From: Azospirillum lipoferum | GTDB taxonomy: Bacteria > Pseudomonadota > Alphaproteobacteria > Azospirillales > Azospirillaceae | DNA length: 64,000 nucleotides | NCBI RefSeq assembly: GCF_024170005.1 | Contig: NZ_JALJXJ010000002.1 | Span: 124,001 to 188,000, forward strand | Direction: 5' to 3' | Shown: positions 29,973 through 39,176 of the stretch, piece after piece | Position numbering within the stretch: position 1 is the stretch's first letter | Layout of the letters: each line of letters opens with the position of its first letter | Notes under the pieces: generated by a model | What the model saw: the letters and a program-made list of their open reading frames with translations, nothing else | What the model was told of the DNA's origin: nothing | Databases searched by the model: none | Translations under genes and position numbers: made by a program

Positions 29973-31163
29973 ATGACGCTCATCACGACAACCGACGCCC
30001 TTCAGGCCTTCTGTCAGTCGCTGGCAGGGGCCGAGTACATCACGGTCGACACCGAGTTCCTGCGGGAAAAGACCTATTGGCCGCAACTGTGCCTCGTCCA
30101 GGTCGGCGGGCCCGACGGCGCGGTCGCCATCGACCCGCTGGCCGATGGCATCGACCTGGCGCCGCTGTTCGCGCTGATGAGCGACCCGTCGGTGCTGAAG
30201 GTGTTCCATGCCGCCCGACAGGACGTGGAGATCTTCTGGCACCTGTCGGGCCAGATCCCGCATCCGCTGTTCGACACCCAGGTCGCGGCGATGGTCTGCG
30301 GCTTCGGCGAAAGCGTGGGCTATGAAACGCTGGTGACAAAGCTGGCCGGCGCCCGCATCGACAAGTCCAGCCGCTTCACCGACTGGTCGCACCGGCCGCT
30401 GACCGAGCGCCAGCTGACCTACGCCCTGTCCGACGTCATCCATCTGCGCCCGGCCTACGAGAAGCTGAAGCGCCGCCTCGCCCGTTCCGGCCGCTCCCAC
30501 TGGCTGGAAGAGGAGATGGCGATCCTGACCGACCCGGCCACCTATCAGGTCGATCCGGAAAGCTCCTACCTGCGGCTGAAGGTGCGGACCAACAAGCCGC
30601 GCTTCATGGCGATCCTCAAGGAGCTGGCGGCCTGGCGCGAGCGCGAGGCCCAGCGCCGCGACCAGCCGCGGTCCCGCATCCTGCGTGACGAGGCGCTGCT
30701 GGAAATCGCCGCCCATGCGCCGACCACCGTCGACGATCTCGCCCGGACCCGCGGGCTCGGCCGCGGCTTCGCCGAAGGGCGCCAGGGCGCCGACGTTCTG
30801 GCTGCGGTGCAGGCGGGGCTCGACCTGCCGGACAGCGCCCTGCCCCGGGTCGAACCGCGCGAAGAACCACCGCCCGGCCTGCAACCGATCGTCGAACTTC
30901 TGCGCGTCTTGTTGAAGATGAAGTGCGACGAGAACAATGTCGCGGCGAAGCTGGTGGCGTCGTCGGCCGATCTGGAAGCCCTGGCTGCTGATGACGGCGC
31001 AGACATTCCGGCGATGCAGGGATGGCGACGCGAACTGTTCGGCAATGATGCACTTGCCTTGAAGCACGGAAAGATCGGCCTTGCGGTTATAGACCGTCGC
31101 GTCCGCATTGTTCCTGCTGGCGAACCCCGCCCATCGGCAGCCACGCCCGAATCCGAAACTTGA
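29973..31163 (+). CDS. rnd: Ribonuclease D
   Basis: 3'-5' exoribonuclease trimming tRNA precursors. The 396-residue protein has the DEDD exonuclease domain: VDTEFLREKTYWPQL (Exo I, Asp/Glu near 23-25), FHAARQDVEIFW (Exo II near 75-86) and a Y-A-L-S-D-V-I-H-L motif (Exo III near 150). Two HRDC-like regions follow (about 205-285 and 290-370), as in E. coli RNase D. The ATG at 29973 gives the family start M-T-L-I-T; 30 more codons are open upstream. A hairpin terminator follows. Confidence 0.94.
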   Translation: MTLITTTDALQAFCQSLAGAEYITVDTEFLREKTYWPQLCLVQVGGPDGAVAIDPLADGIDLAPLFALMSDPSVLKVFHAARQDVEIFWHLSGQIPHPLFDTQVAAMVCGFGESVGYETLVTKLAGARIDKSSRFTDWSHRPLTERQLTYALSDVIHLRPAYEKLKRRLARSGRSHWLEEEMAILTDPATYQVDPESSYLRLKVRTNKPRFMAILKELAAWREREAQRRDQPRSRILRDEALLEIAAHAPTTVDDLARTRGLGRGFAEGRQGADVLAAVQAGLDLPDSALPRVEPREEPPPGLQPIVELLRVLLKMKCDENNVAAKLVASSADLEALAADDGADIPAMQGWRRELFGNDALALKHGKIGLAVIDRRVRIVPAGEPRPSAATPESET

Positions 31164-31209
31164 CCTTTTCGGATGGCGTCGCTTCGATAACTGCGATGCC
31201 TTTGCCACA

Positions 31210-31234
31210 GTCCGGGTGCGTCCTGCACCCGGAC
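31210..31234 (+). terminator. Terminator-type hairpin after rnd
   Basis: A perfect 10-bp stem, GTCCGGGTGC with GCACCCGGAC, around a GTCCT loop, 46 bases past the rnd stop. Short T runs follow at 31241-31243 and 31250-31254 rather than directly. Confidence 0.6.
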
Positions 31235-31325
31235 TTCAGCTTTAAGGGCTTTTTAAAGAAAGTTACGGTTAAGATCGGTTCGGCTTCGCAGCATCGGACG
31301 GATCGGGCATGCTCGGCCATTCTAT

Positions 31326-31386
31326 CGGCCGAAAGATTTGCCGGCCGAAAGATCTGTTGCCTGTAAGGATCTGCCGGCCGGAAATG
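31326..31386. repeat. CGGCCGAAAGAT direct repeats
   Basis: CGGCCGAAAGAT occurs at 31326-31337 and again, identically, at 31342-31353 (period 16). A diverged copy, CGGCCGGAAATG, is at 31375-31386, preceded by GGATCTGC, like the GATTTGC before copy two (period 33). The repeats lie 113-173 bases upstream of the EAL-like gene and may be a regulator's binding sites. Confidence 0.55.
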
Positions 31387-31498
31387 GGCTGCCCAGGCAC
31401 TGATGCCGGGATGGAAGACTGAAAGGCTGCCGAACAAAGAGCGGCCGTGGATACGGGTGGTGGGCAGGCGCGATGCTTGTTGTGGGAGTGAGCAAGGT

Positions 31499-32785
31499 AT
31501 GAGCAGGTTTGGCGGCAGACCACCCATTGGACGGGACCGTGTCCGGCTTTCCACGACGGAGAAGCAGGCCGCCGTTGCCGCCGCCAAGGACCAGAAGCCG
31601 GAGTTCGACAACGACAAGCTGCTGAACCTGCTGCGGTCGGCAAAGAACGAACTGCAGGGCATGCGTCTAATCCACATGCACCTGTCGCTTTTGAAGGACC
31701 GCGACCCCAGCAGCCAGATGATGGTGCGCTCCATCATCCAGGAGTTGGCCAGCAAAGCCTCCTATCTTCAGTCCTTCAACATCTCCAACGGCGATGTCAT
31801 CATCCTCTACAAGGGGCTGAAGCTGACCGGCGTCACCGATGTCTGCCAGACGGTGGAGCAGGTCTTCCTGTCGAAGACGACGCTGACCGGGCCGAACCCC
31901 TATAAGGAATATTCGCTCTATTCGATCATGGAACTGGCGTTGAACTTCATCAACGTCATCCGTTTCATCGAAGAACTGCAAGCGAACGAGACCGGGCAGC
32001 ACGTCACCGAGACCAAGCCACCGATCACGCTGGAAGAACTCGGCAAGCTCGAACGCTCCATGCAGATGTTTGACCTGTCGCCTTTTCTGTTCAACCAGGG
32101 TATCGCCAACATCGGCACCGGCGATGCGGAGATGGAGTATTTCGAACTCTATATCTCCATCAAGCTGCTTCAGGAGCGGCTCTGCCCCGATTACGACATC
32201 ACCGCCAACAAGTGGCTGTTCAACTACTTCACCGCCAATCTCGACCAGTCGGTGCTGCGCGCCCTGAACCATGGGCTGAGCTTCATGCGCGGCCGGCGGA
32301 TCGGCATCAACATCAACCTGTCCACCGTGATTTCGACCGGCTTCGTAAAGTTCGACGAACGGTTGCCGATCGATTTCCGCGGGCAGGTGGTGCTGGAAGT
32401 GTCGAAGGGCGACCTGATCGAGAACCTGTCGCTGTTCAACGAGGTGGTGGAGTTCGCCCAGGATCGCCGCTACCAGATCGCGGTCGACGGACTGAACCCG
32501 TTCTGGGTGACGAACTTCGACCTGGAATATCTGAACGCCGATTACGCCAAGATCTTCTGGTCGAACGACATGCTGGAGATGGACCCGTCGTTCGAGAAGT
32601 ATTTCCGCGACCGCATCGCCGAACAGGACCGCTGCAAGTTCATCCTGGCGCGCTGCGACAGCGTGACCAGCCTGGTCTATGCCCACAAGATGGGAATCAA
32701 TCTGGTCCAAGGCCGCGCCGTCGACAACATCATGCGCAAGGGCGTCAGCGTCCGCGAGGCCATCGCCCACGCCAAGGTGGATTGA
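31499..32785 (+). CDS. Degenerate EAL-domain-like protein
   Basis: A 428-residue cytosolic protein. The C-terminal half (about 265-425) follows the EAL phosphodiesterase layout: I-N-I-N-L-S, then L-E-V-S-K-G-D-L-I-E-N in place of E-L-T-E, then A-V-D-G-L-N-P-F-W-V where active enzymes have D-D-F-G-T-G-Y-S, a Y-A-K-I strand, and LVQGRAVD where the Q-G-Y-x-x-x-P end would be. The E-x-L signature and the metal-binding Asp pair are missing, so I expect no c-di-GMP cleavage but perhaps a sensing or scaffold role. The N-terminal 250 residues are helical and unfamiliar. The ATG at 31499 follows GGGAG; repeats lie upstream. Confidence 0.75.
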   Translation: MSRFGGRPPIGRDRVRLSTTEKQAAVAAAKDQKPEFDNDKLLNLLRSAKNELQGMRLIHMHLSLLKDRDPSSQMMVRSIIQELASKASYLQSFNISNGDVIILYKGLKLTGVTDVCQTVEQVFLSKTTLTGPNPYKEYSLYSIMELALNFINVIRFIEELQANETGQHVTETKPPITLEELGKLERSMQMFDLSPFLFNQGIANIGTGDAEMEYFELYISIKLLQERLCPDYDITANKWLFNYFTANLDQSVLRALNHGLSFMRGRRIGININLSTVISTGFVKFDERLPIDFRGQVVLEVSKGDLIENLSLFNEVVEFAQDRRYQIAVDGLNPFWVTNFDLEYLNADYAKIFWSNDMLEMDPSFEKYFRDRIAEQDRCKFILARCDSVTSLVYAHKMGINLVQGRAVDNIMRKGVSVREAIAHAKVD

Positions 32786-32794
32786 AGGCGGCGG

Positions 32795-33556
32795 TTACGG
32801 CTTGCGCGGCGCCTGCCGCAGCAGGCCGTCGGTCCAGGCCGGGGGCAGCAGGGCCAGCAGCCAGACCGCGGCCATCATCGGCCAGGGAAAGGCGATCCGT
32901 GGCCGATTGCGCTCCAGCCCGCGGCGGATGACGCGGGCGGCATCATCCGTTTCCATCAGGAAGGGCATGGGGAAGCGATTCACCGCCGTCATCCGGCTTT
33001 TGACGAAGCCGGGGCAGATCACCGACACGCCGATCCCCTCCCCGGCCAGATCACCGCGCAACGCCTCGCCATAGACCCGGACCATCGCCTTGCTGGCGCA
33101 ATAGGCCGGCGCGCCGGGAAGGCCGCGGAAGCCGGCCAGCGAGGCCATGATGGCGATCTGCCCGCGCCGCCGCGCCCGCATCGCCGGAAGCAGCGGGTGG
33201 ATGCTGTTCAGAACGCCGTCGATGTTCACCGCCAGGATGCGCCGGGCCTGCTCTTCCGTCTCGCCGCCGTCGCCGGTGCCGGCGGACATGCCCGCGTTGG
33301 CGATCAGCAGGTCGACCGGAGCGTCGGCGTCGATGCGCGCCAGCCACCCTGCCATCGCGGCACGGTCGGCCACGTCGAGCACCGCCGTCTCAACCCGTGC
33401 ACCGGCGGCGCGGCAGCGCTGGGCCACCGCCTCAAGCCTTGCGGAGTCGCGGCCGGTCAGCGCGAGCACAATTCCGGAAGCCGCATAGAGGTCGGCCAAG
33501 GCCTCGCCGATGCCGCTGGAAGCGCCGGTGATGACGATGGAACGCGGCTGTTTCAT
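32795..33556 (-). CDS. Short-chain dehydrogenase/reductase
   Basis: A 253-residue classical SDR oxidoreductase. The NAD(P) loop is TGASSGIG (about 9-16), the structural NAG motif lies in IANAGMS (about 85-91), and the catalytic Tyr/Lys are in YCASK (about 153-157), with Ser about 13 before it. The Arg following the Gly-rich loop suggests NADP, but this is weak. The C-terminal end is hydrophobic with Pro-Trp-Pro, as in membrane-associated family members. The substrate cannot be inferred. It converges on the EAL-like gene with only nine bases between, and is divergent from yicC. Confidence 0.9.
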   Translation of the reverse strand: MKQPRSIVITGASSGIGEALADLYAASGIVLALTGRDSARLEAVAQRCRAAGARVETAVLDVADRAAMAGWLARIDADAPVDLLIANAGMSAGTGDGGETEEQARRILAVNIDGVLNSIHPLLPAMRARRRGQIAIMASLAGFRGLPGAPAYCASKAMVRVYGEALRGDLAGEGIGVSVICPGFVKSRMTAVNRFPMPFLMETDDAARVIRRGLERNRPRIAFPWPMMAAVWLLALLPPAWTDGLLRQAPRKP

Positions 33557-33668
33557 GAGGTTTCCGCCCGGTTGACCGGCCGCCATATGGCGCCGAAGCT
33601 TGTTGTGGGGTGACGTCGCGTTTATAAGCACGACACCAATCGACACCGCTTTTCAAAAGAGGCCGCCT

Positions 33669-34565
33669 TTGCCAGCCCATCGCCCCGTCATTGCCAGCAT
33701 GACCGGTTTCGCGCGCGTCGACGGGCACGGCCACGGCTATTCCTGGACCTTCGAGGCCAAGAGCGTCAATGGTCGCAGCCTCGATCTGCGCTGCCGCCTG
33801 CCGTCCGGCTTCGACAGTGTCGAAGCGGCGGCCCGTGCCGATGTGCCGAAGCGGCTGGCTCGCGGCAACGTCAACCTGACGCTGACCGTCAACCGCGCCC
33901 AGGCGGTGTCGCAACTGCGCATCAACCGCGAGCTTCTGGCCCAGGTTCTGGAGATCGCGCGGGAGATCGAAGGTGCCGGCGCCGCCCCGCCGCGGCTGGA
34001 TTCGCTGCTGGCGGTCCGCGGCATCATCGAGCCGGTGGAAGAGGACGAGACCGAGGCGCGCGAGCGTGTCGAGTCGGCGCTGAAGGGCGATCTGGTCAAG
34101 CTGGTCGACCATCTGGTGGTCAACCGTCTGGCTGAGGGTGCCCGCATCGCCGAGGTGCTGAACGGCCATCTCGACGAGATCGCACGGCTGGTGGAGGCGG
34201 CATCGGCCTGCGCCTCCACCCAGCCGGAGGCGCTGCGCGAGAAGCTGCGCGCCCAGGTCGCGGCGATCCTCGGCTCCTTCCCCGCCCTGTCGGAGGAGAG
34301 GCTGGCCCAGGAGGCGGCGATCCTGATCGGCAAGGCCGATGTCCGTGAGGAGTTGGACCGCCTGCGCGCCCACATCCAGGCCGCGCGCGACATGATGGCG
34401 GAGGGCGGAGCCATCGGCCGCCGGTTCGACTTCCTGTGCCAGGAGTTCAACCGCGAGGCCAACACGCTCTGCTCCAAATCGGCGGACGTCGATCTGACCC
34501 GCATCGGCCTGTCGCTGAAGGCCTCGATCGAGCAGCTTCGCGAGCAGGTCCAGAACATCGAGTGA
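33669..34565 (+). CDS. yicC: YicC/YloC family endoribonuclease
   Basis: A 298-residue member of the YicC family, reported as an RNA endonuclease in E. coli. The N-terminal signature S-M-T-G-F-A-R and the C-terminal motif GRRFDFLCQEFNREANTLCSKS (from about 255) are both intact. No ATG precedes the conserved Ser-Met; the TTG at 33669 has AAGAGG six bases upstream and gives L-P-A-H-R-P-V-I-A-S-M-T-G-F, so TTG is the likely start (ATG at 33699 would cut the signature). It is followed by gmk, the usual neighbour. Confidence 0.9.
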   Translation: MPAHRPVIASMTGFARVDGHGHGYSWTFEAKSVNGRSLDLRCRLPSGFDSVEAAARADVPKRLARGNVNLTLTVNRAQAVSQLRINRELLAQVLEIAREIEGAGAAPPRLDSLLAVRGIIEPVEEDETEARERVESALKGDLVKLVDHLVVNRLAEGARIAEVLNGHLDEIARLVEAASACASTQPEALREKLRAQVAAILGSFPALSEERLAQEAAILIGKADVREELDRLRAHIQAARDMMAEGGAIGRRFDFLCQEFNREANTLCSKSADVDLTRIGLSLKASIEQLREQVQNIE

Positions 34566-34604
34566 CGACCGGCATCAGTTAACTGCCAACTGCGAGTGAG
34601 CGCC

Positions 34605-35252
34605 ATGGCTGCGACCAATACCTCCCCGATCCACCGGCGCGGCCTGATGCTGGTGCTGTCCTCCCCGTCGGGCGCCGGCAAGACCACCATCGCCCGTGGC
34701 CTGCTGGAACGCGATCCCGGCATCACCATGTCGGTGTCGGTGACCACCCGGGCGATGCGCCCGGGCGAGGTCGAAGGGCTGGACTATTACTTCATCGACC
34801 AGCAGCGCTTCGACCGCATGGCGGAGACCGGCGACCTGCTGGAACATGCCCGCGTCTTCGGCAATTGCTATGGCACGCCGCGGGTGGCGGTGGAGGACGC
34901 GCTGGGGGCCGGCCGCGACGTGCTGTTCGCCATCGACTGGCAGGGTGCGCAGCAACTGGCGCAGAACGCCCGCGACGATCTGGTCAGCGTCTTCGTCCTG
35001 CCGCCGTCGGTCAGCGAGCTGGAACGTCGACTGCGCGGACGCGGCCAGGATTCGGAGGAGGTCATCGCCAACCGCATGGCGAAGGCATCCAACGAGATCA
35101 GCCACTGGCCGGAATATGACTATGTCATCGTCAACAGCGACGTGAACGAGAGCATCGCCGCGGTCGAGTCGATCCTGCATGCCGAACGGCTGCGCCGCCG
35201 CCGTCAGGTCGGCCTGCCGGAGTTCGTGCGCAGCATCCAGGACACGCTGTAA
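34605..35252 (+). CDS. gmk: Guanylate kinase
   Basis: Phosphorylates GMP to GDP. The 215-residue protein has the P-loop SSPSGAGKTT (about 19-28), the GMP-binding R-x-x-R-x-G-E region in TTRAMRPGEVEGLDYYF (about 45-61) and the lid with VFVLPPS near 127. ATG at 34605 or GTG at 34596 (three codons longer) could start it. It is 39 bases downstream of yicC, the conserved yicC-gmk pair. Confidence 0.95.
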   Translation: MAATNTSPIHRRGLMLVLSSPSGAGKTTIARGLLERDPGITMSVSVTTRAMRPGEVEGLDYYFIDQQRFDRMAETGDLLEHARVFGNCYGTPRVAVEDALGAGRDVLFAIDWQGAQQLAQNARDDLVSVFVLPPSVSELERRLRGRGQDSEEVIANRMAKASNEISHWPEYDYVIVNSDVNESIAAVESILHAERLRRRRQVGLPEFVRSIQDTL

Positions 35253-35284
35253 CCGCTTGCCCAGTAACTATTCGTTCGGATTAG

Positions 35285-36016
35285 CTATTTGTCCGGAAAC
35301 GGCTTCGCCCGCACCTTGATCTCATGGTCGGGCGGGCCGTCGCTGCCGTCCGGCTGTTTGCCGCGGTAATAGCCCTTCTGCCAGCGTTCCTGGGCCGCGG
35401 CGCTGCCGGGCGTCTGAAGGTCGCTGTTGAACTGGCTGCGCGAGGTCGCCCAGGCACGGTACTGCGCCGCCGTCTCCGGATCGCTGTCGAGGTCGCGGAC
35501 CTCCGGCGTCAGGCTTTCCACCAGACCGCGCTGGATCGGCATCAGATGGGCGAAGGGCTCCCCCTTCTCCCAGGTCACCGGCATGCCGGCCGCGGTGAAT
35601 TTCCAGTTCATGGTGAAGGGATAGGGCGACCAGTCAGTCTCGATGATCCCCGACAGGCCCATGATGCCGTGCTTCGGATGGTTCAGCGGGCCGGTGACCA
35701 TCAGGTTGACCCCTGGCGGGGTGCGGAACAGCGCCGCGACATGGAAAGTCAGCACGCCGCTGCCAAAATGGCTGGCCGGCAGCAGGGGATGCGCCTCGTC
35801 CGCCGTGACGGTGATGGCCTCCACCCCCACCCCGCCATTCCACACCGCACTGACCCGCACCGGGCAGCAGACCTCCCACCCATGCATGCTGGCGATGTTC
35901 AGTGGCAGGCAACGGTAACCATACTGTTCCGGCAGAGCGTCGATCCAGTCACGGGTCGTGCGGGCCGGGCGGATATCGGGCAATGCGCCCGAGAGCGGAT
36001 AAGCGATCAGCGTCAT
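35285..36016 (-). CDS. DUF6065-type protein
   Basis: A 243-residue soluble protein of unknown role. The sequence resembles the DUF6065 group, from memory of its pattern: an R-D-W-x-D segment near residue 22, Y-R-C-L-P-L-N-I-A near 34, then H-G-W-E-x-x-C-P near 45. No signal peptide or membrane helix is seen. The last 50 residues are Gln/Asp/Gly-rich and end K-P-F-P-D-K. It converges on gmk (32 bases) and is divergent from the chemoreceptor across a 233-base A/T-richer spacer. Function unknown. Confidence 0.65.
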   Translation of the reverse strand: MTLIAYPLSGALPDIRPARTTRDWIDALPEQYGYRCLPLNIASMHGWEVCCPVRVSAVWNGGVGVEAITVTADEAHPLLPASHFGSGVLTFHVAALFRTPPGVNLMVTGPLNHPKHGIMGLSGIIETDWSPYPFTMNWKFTAAGMPVTWEKGEPFAHLMPIQRGLVESLTPEVRDLDSDPETAAQYRAWATSRSQFNSDLQTPGSAAAQERWQKGYYRGKQPDGSDGPPDHEIKVRAKPFPDK

Positions 36017-36136
36017 GACGTCGCATCCTGCCAGAGTTCGGCATCCGGTGTAACCCTAGTGCATCAATGGTCACAACCACTTACGACGCCATTCGGATTA
36101 CTCCTCCCCGAACTATGGGAATTGCACCGACGAACA

Positions 36137-36148
36137 ATACTCCAGTAT
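36137..36148. promoter_or_regulatory. Short palindrome in divergent spacer
   Basis: ATACT-CC-AGTAT, a 12-base palindrome midway between the DUF6065-type gene and the chemoreceptor. The surrounding 150 bases are clearly more A/T-rich than the genes, as expected for promoters. Confidence 0.3.
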
Positions 36149-36249
36149 GACCGTCTTGTTGCATTAGCGTCAGATTAATTAGCGAAGCGTAGCATCCTGC
36201 GCCGTCAGACCGCGGACGCCGCTTCATGCGTATGAGGTAGAACTGGGCG

Positions 36250-37938
36250 ATGATCGGCAAACTTCACAGCATCAAGGCGAAGCTCCTGATCCTTCAGGGG
36301 CTGTTTCTCGTCACCATCCTGGTGGCCGGCATCTGGTCCGCGACGTCGAAGCGCGAGACCATGGTGGAGGGATACCGCAACTCCATCCAGGCGGTGGTGC
36401 AGACCTCGCTGTCGATCATGAAGGCCTACGACGCCCGTTCCGCCAAGGGCGAGTTCAGCCGGGAGGAGGCGCAGAACCGTGCCAAGGTCGCACTGCGGGC
36501 CCTGCGTTTCTTCGGCAGCGAGTATATGTTCGGTTACGAGTTCGACGGTACCAACGTCTTCCACGGCGTGCGTGCCGACCTGGAGGGAACGCGCAAGCTG
36601 GCCGATTTCAAGGACAGCAACGGCGTGCTGGTGATCCGCGGCCTGATCGACTCGGCGCGCAGCGGCGACGGCACCCTGATCTACAACTTCCCCAAGGCCG
36701 GCGGGACCGAACCCTTTCCGAAGCTGGCCTATGCCGCGATCTATGAGCCGTGGGGCTGGATGATCGGCACCGGCGTCTACATCGACGACGTCGACGCCGC
36801 CTTCCGCAGCACGCTGATCAACACACTGATCGTGACGCTGGCCGCAGCCCTGCTGCTGGGACTGTTCGGCATCCGTCTGGTGTCGCGCATCGGCAAGGGG
36901 CTGGACGGCATCGCCACCGCCACCGGCCGCATCGCCAAGGGCGATCTGGTCGCCCAGGTCGCCGGCACCGATCGCGCCGACGAGGTGGGGGCGCTGGCCC
37001 GCTCGGTCGAGACCCTGCGCCTCAGCGCCATCGAGGCCGAGGATCTGCGCCGTCGTCATACGGCACTGGAACGGGAAGCCGAGGAGACCCGCCGTGCCAC
37101 CATGAAGCGGTTGGCCGATGAGTTCGAAAACACGGTCGGCGCGCTGGTCCATTCGGTCGCCGAGTCGGCCGGTCAGCTGACCCACACCTCCGGCGCCATG
37201 AGCAGCGGGGCGGAGCAGACCACCCGCCTGATGAACGGCGCCGCCCGCGCCGCCGAGACAACGTCCGGCAATGTCCAGGCGGTGGCGGGGGCGACCGAGG
37301 AGCTGGCCGCCTCCATCCGCGAGATCGCCCAGCAGATCGCCGAGTCGACGACGGGCTCCGCCCGCGCGGTGGAGGATGTCCGCCGCACCTACGCCCTGAT
37401 CGAACAGCTGGACGGCGTCGCCCGCCGCACCGTGGAGGTGGTCGACCTGATCCGGTCCATCGCCGAGCAGACCAACCTGCTGGCGCTGAACGCGACCATT
37501 GAAGCGGCCCGCGCCGGAGAAGCCGGCAAGGGCTTCGCCGTCGTCGCCAGCGAGGTGAAGAATCTCGCCAACCAGACGGCCAAGGCGACCGACGACGTGC
37601 AGGCACAGATCGCGGCGATGACCGACGCAACATCCTCCGTCGTCGAGGCGATGCGCGGGGTCGGCGGCGTGATCGAGACGGTGAACAGCGTCGCCTCGAG
37701 CATCTCCGCCGCCATCGAGGAGCAGGGTGCGGCGACCCGCGACATCAGCCAGAACGTCAACGAGGCGGCGCAGGGCGTCAGCTCGGTGTCCGACAGCCTG
37801 ACCATGGTGTGCAGCCACGCGACCGCCACCGGTCAGGCCTCCGCCGAAGTCGCCGCCGCGGCCCGTGCGGTGGGCGAGCGCGCCGACCGCATGCTGGGCG
37901 AGGTGTCGGCCTTCGTCGCCCGCATCCGCCAGGGCTGA
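36250..37938 (+). CDS. Methyl-accepting chemotaxis protein (sCache_2)
   Basis: A 562-residue transmembrane chemoreceptor. Membrane helix 1 is at about 10-30. The periplasmic single Cache (sCache_2) domain covers about 35-185; the F-G-Y-E-F-D-G-T and [13 protein letters not shown] signatures are visible. Helix 2 is at about 190-212, HAMP at about 213-270, and the signalling domain has the hairpin tip [30 protein letters not shown] (from about 413). sCache_2 receptors often bind small organic acids. No CheW-binding pentapeptide or CheR tether is obvious at the C-terminus. Confidence 0.94.
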   Translation: MIGKLHSIKAKLLILQGLFLVTILVAGIWSATSKRETMVEGYRNSIQAVVQTSLSIMKAYDARSAKGEFSREEAQNRAKVALRALRFFGSEYMFGYEFDGTNVFHGVRADLEGTRKLADFKDSNGVLVIRGLIDSARSGDGTLIYNFPKAGGTEPFPKLAYAAIYEPWGWMIGTGVYIDDVDAAFRSTLINTLIVTLAAALLLGLFGIRLVSRIGKGLDGIATATGRIAKGDLVAQVAGTDRADEVGALARSVETLRLSAIEAEDLRRRHTALEREAEETRRATMKRLADEFENTVGALVHSVAESAGQLTHTSGAMSSGAEQTTRLMNGAARAAETTSGNVQAVAGATEELAASIREIAQQIAESTTGSARAVEDVRRTYALIEQLDGVARRTVEVVDLIRSIAEQTNLLALNATIEAARAGEAGKGFAVVASEVKNLANQTAKATDDVQAQIAAMTDATSSVVEAMRGVGGVIETVNSVASSISAAIEEQGAATRDISQNVNEAAQGVSSVSDSLTMVCSHATATGQASAEVAAAARAVGERADRMLGEVSAFVARIRQG

Positions 37939-37959
37939 CCATCCGCTGCGGCGGGGAGG

Positions 37960-37991
37960 GGAATTCTACCGGATGCATTCGGTAAAATTCC
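37960..37991. promoter_or_regulatory. 32-bp near-palindrome upstream of the Cds1-type gene
   Basis: Arms GGAATTcTACCG (37960-37971) and CGGTAaAATTCC (37980-37991) flank a central ATGCAT; 14 of 16 base pairs match. It ends 40 bases before the start codon of the PLP enzyme. No T-run follows, so an operator is more likely than a terminator of the chemoreceptor gene. Confidence 0.6.
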
Positions 37992-38031
37992 GCGCTATGG
38001 ATGGGGCCAGCGAACTGTCGGACAGGACCCC

Positions 38032-39159
38032 ATGACCGCCCCCTCCACCGCTCAGACTACCCCCACCTCTGCCCGCCGTGGTTGGCTCGACGAGGCTCTG
38101 CGCCGGATCGAGGCGGACGTGAACCGCTCCGCCGATACCCATCTGCTGCGGCTGCCGATCCCGGCGGTGCCGGGGATCACGCTGTATCTGAAGGATGAAT
38201 CGACCCATCCCACGGGCAGCCTGAAGCACCGGCTGGCGCGCTCGCTGTTCCTCTACGCCATCTGCAACGGCTGGGTCCGCGAGGGCACGACGGTGATCGA
38301 GGCGTCGTCGGGCTCCACCGCGGTGTCCGAGGCTTATTTCGCCCAGTTGCTGGAGTTGCCCTTCGTCGCCGTGGTGCCGCGCAACACCTCGCCCGCCAAG
38401 ATCGCGCAGATCGAATTCTATGGCGGTCGCTGCCATATGGTTGAGCGCGCGTCGGAGGTCTGTGCCGAGGCGCAGCGGCTGGCCCGCGACTGCGACGGCC
38501 ACTTCATGGACCAGTTCACCTATGCCGAGCGCGCCACCGACTGGCGCGGCAACAACAATATCGCCCAATCGATCTTCGAACAGCTGGCGCAGGAACCGCA
38601 TCCGGTGCCGGACTGGATCGTCTGCGGCGCCGGCACCGGCGGCACCTCGGCCACCTTCGGGCGCTATGTCCGCTATCGCCGGCTGCCGACTCGGGTCTGC
38701 GTGGCCGATCCGGAGCATTCCGCCTTCTTCGCCGGTTTCCGCGACAACGACCCGAAGGCCAGCATCGGCCGCGGGTCGGGCATCGAGGGCATCGGGCGGC
38801 CGACGGTGGAACCGTCCTTCCAGCCGACGGTGATCGACCGGATGATCCGCGTGCCCGACGCCGCCAGCATCGCTGCCGTCTGGGTGCTGCGCGAGCGGCT
38901 GGGGCGCGCCTGCGGCGGCTCGACCGGCACCAACCTGATGGGCGCCATCGAGCTGATCGCTGGCATGATGCGTGAGAGCCGGCAGGGCAGCGTCGCCACG
39001 CTGATCTGCGATCCCGGCGAACGCTATATGGGGACCTATTTCAACCGCGACTGGCTGGCGTCGAGCGGGCTGGACATCGACCCGTGGCGCGAGCGGATCG
39101 ACGCCTTCTTCCGGACCGGCGCCTGGAGCGGCGACGGGCTGGAAACGGCCGGGCACTGA
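38032..39159 (+). CDS. Cds1-type PLP-dependent L-cysteine desulfhydrase
   Basis: A fold-type II PLP enzyme of the cysteine synthase superfamily, 375 residues. The PLP Lys is in [11 protein letters not shown] (Lys65), the phosphate-binding loop is the G-A-G-T-G-G-T motif near 202-208, and a S-S-G-S-T loop lies at about 92-96. Length and the N-terminal extension match Cds1 proteins, which break cysteine to sulfide, pyruvate and ammonia, rather than CysK (about 310 residues). That assignment is from general resemblance; cystathionine-beta-synthase-like activity is an alternative. A long palindrome precedes it, and a ModE-like regulator follows 17 bases downstream. Confidence 0.78.
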   Translation: MTAPSTAQTTPTSARRGWLDEALRRIEADVNRSADTHLLRLPIPAVPGITLYLKDESTHPTGSLKHRLARSLFLYAICNGWVREGTTVIEASSGSTAVSEAYFAQLLELPFVAVVPRNTSPAKIAQIEFYGGRCHMVERASEVCAEAQRLARDCDGHFMDQFTYAERATDWRGNNNIAQSIFEQLAQEPHPVPDWIVCGAGTGGTSATFGRYVRYRRLPTRVCVADPEHSAFFAGFRDNDPKASIGRGSGIEGIGRPTVEPSFQPTVIDRMIRVPDAASIAAVWVLRERLGRACGGSTGTNLMGAIELIAGMMRESRQGSVATLICDPGERYMGTYFNRDWLASSGLDIDPWRERIDAFFRTGAWSGDGLETAGH

Positions 39160-39176
39160 GCGGGGAGCCGGCCGTC

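Larger units (their letters stand above)
31164..31498. other. 335-base gene-free region with repeats
   Basis: Between rnd and the EAL-like gene. It holds the rnd terminator (31210-31234) and, from 31326, a set of CGGCCGAAAGAT-type direct repeats. No convincing ORF was seen; the in-frame extension of the EAL-like gene from 31403 has no ribosome site. Confidence 0.55.
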
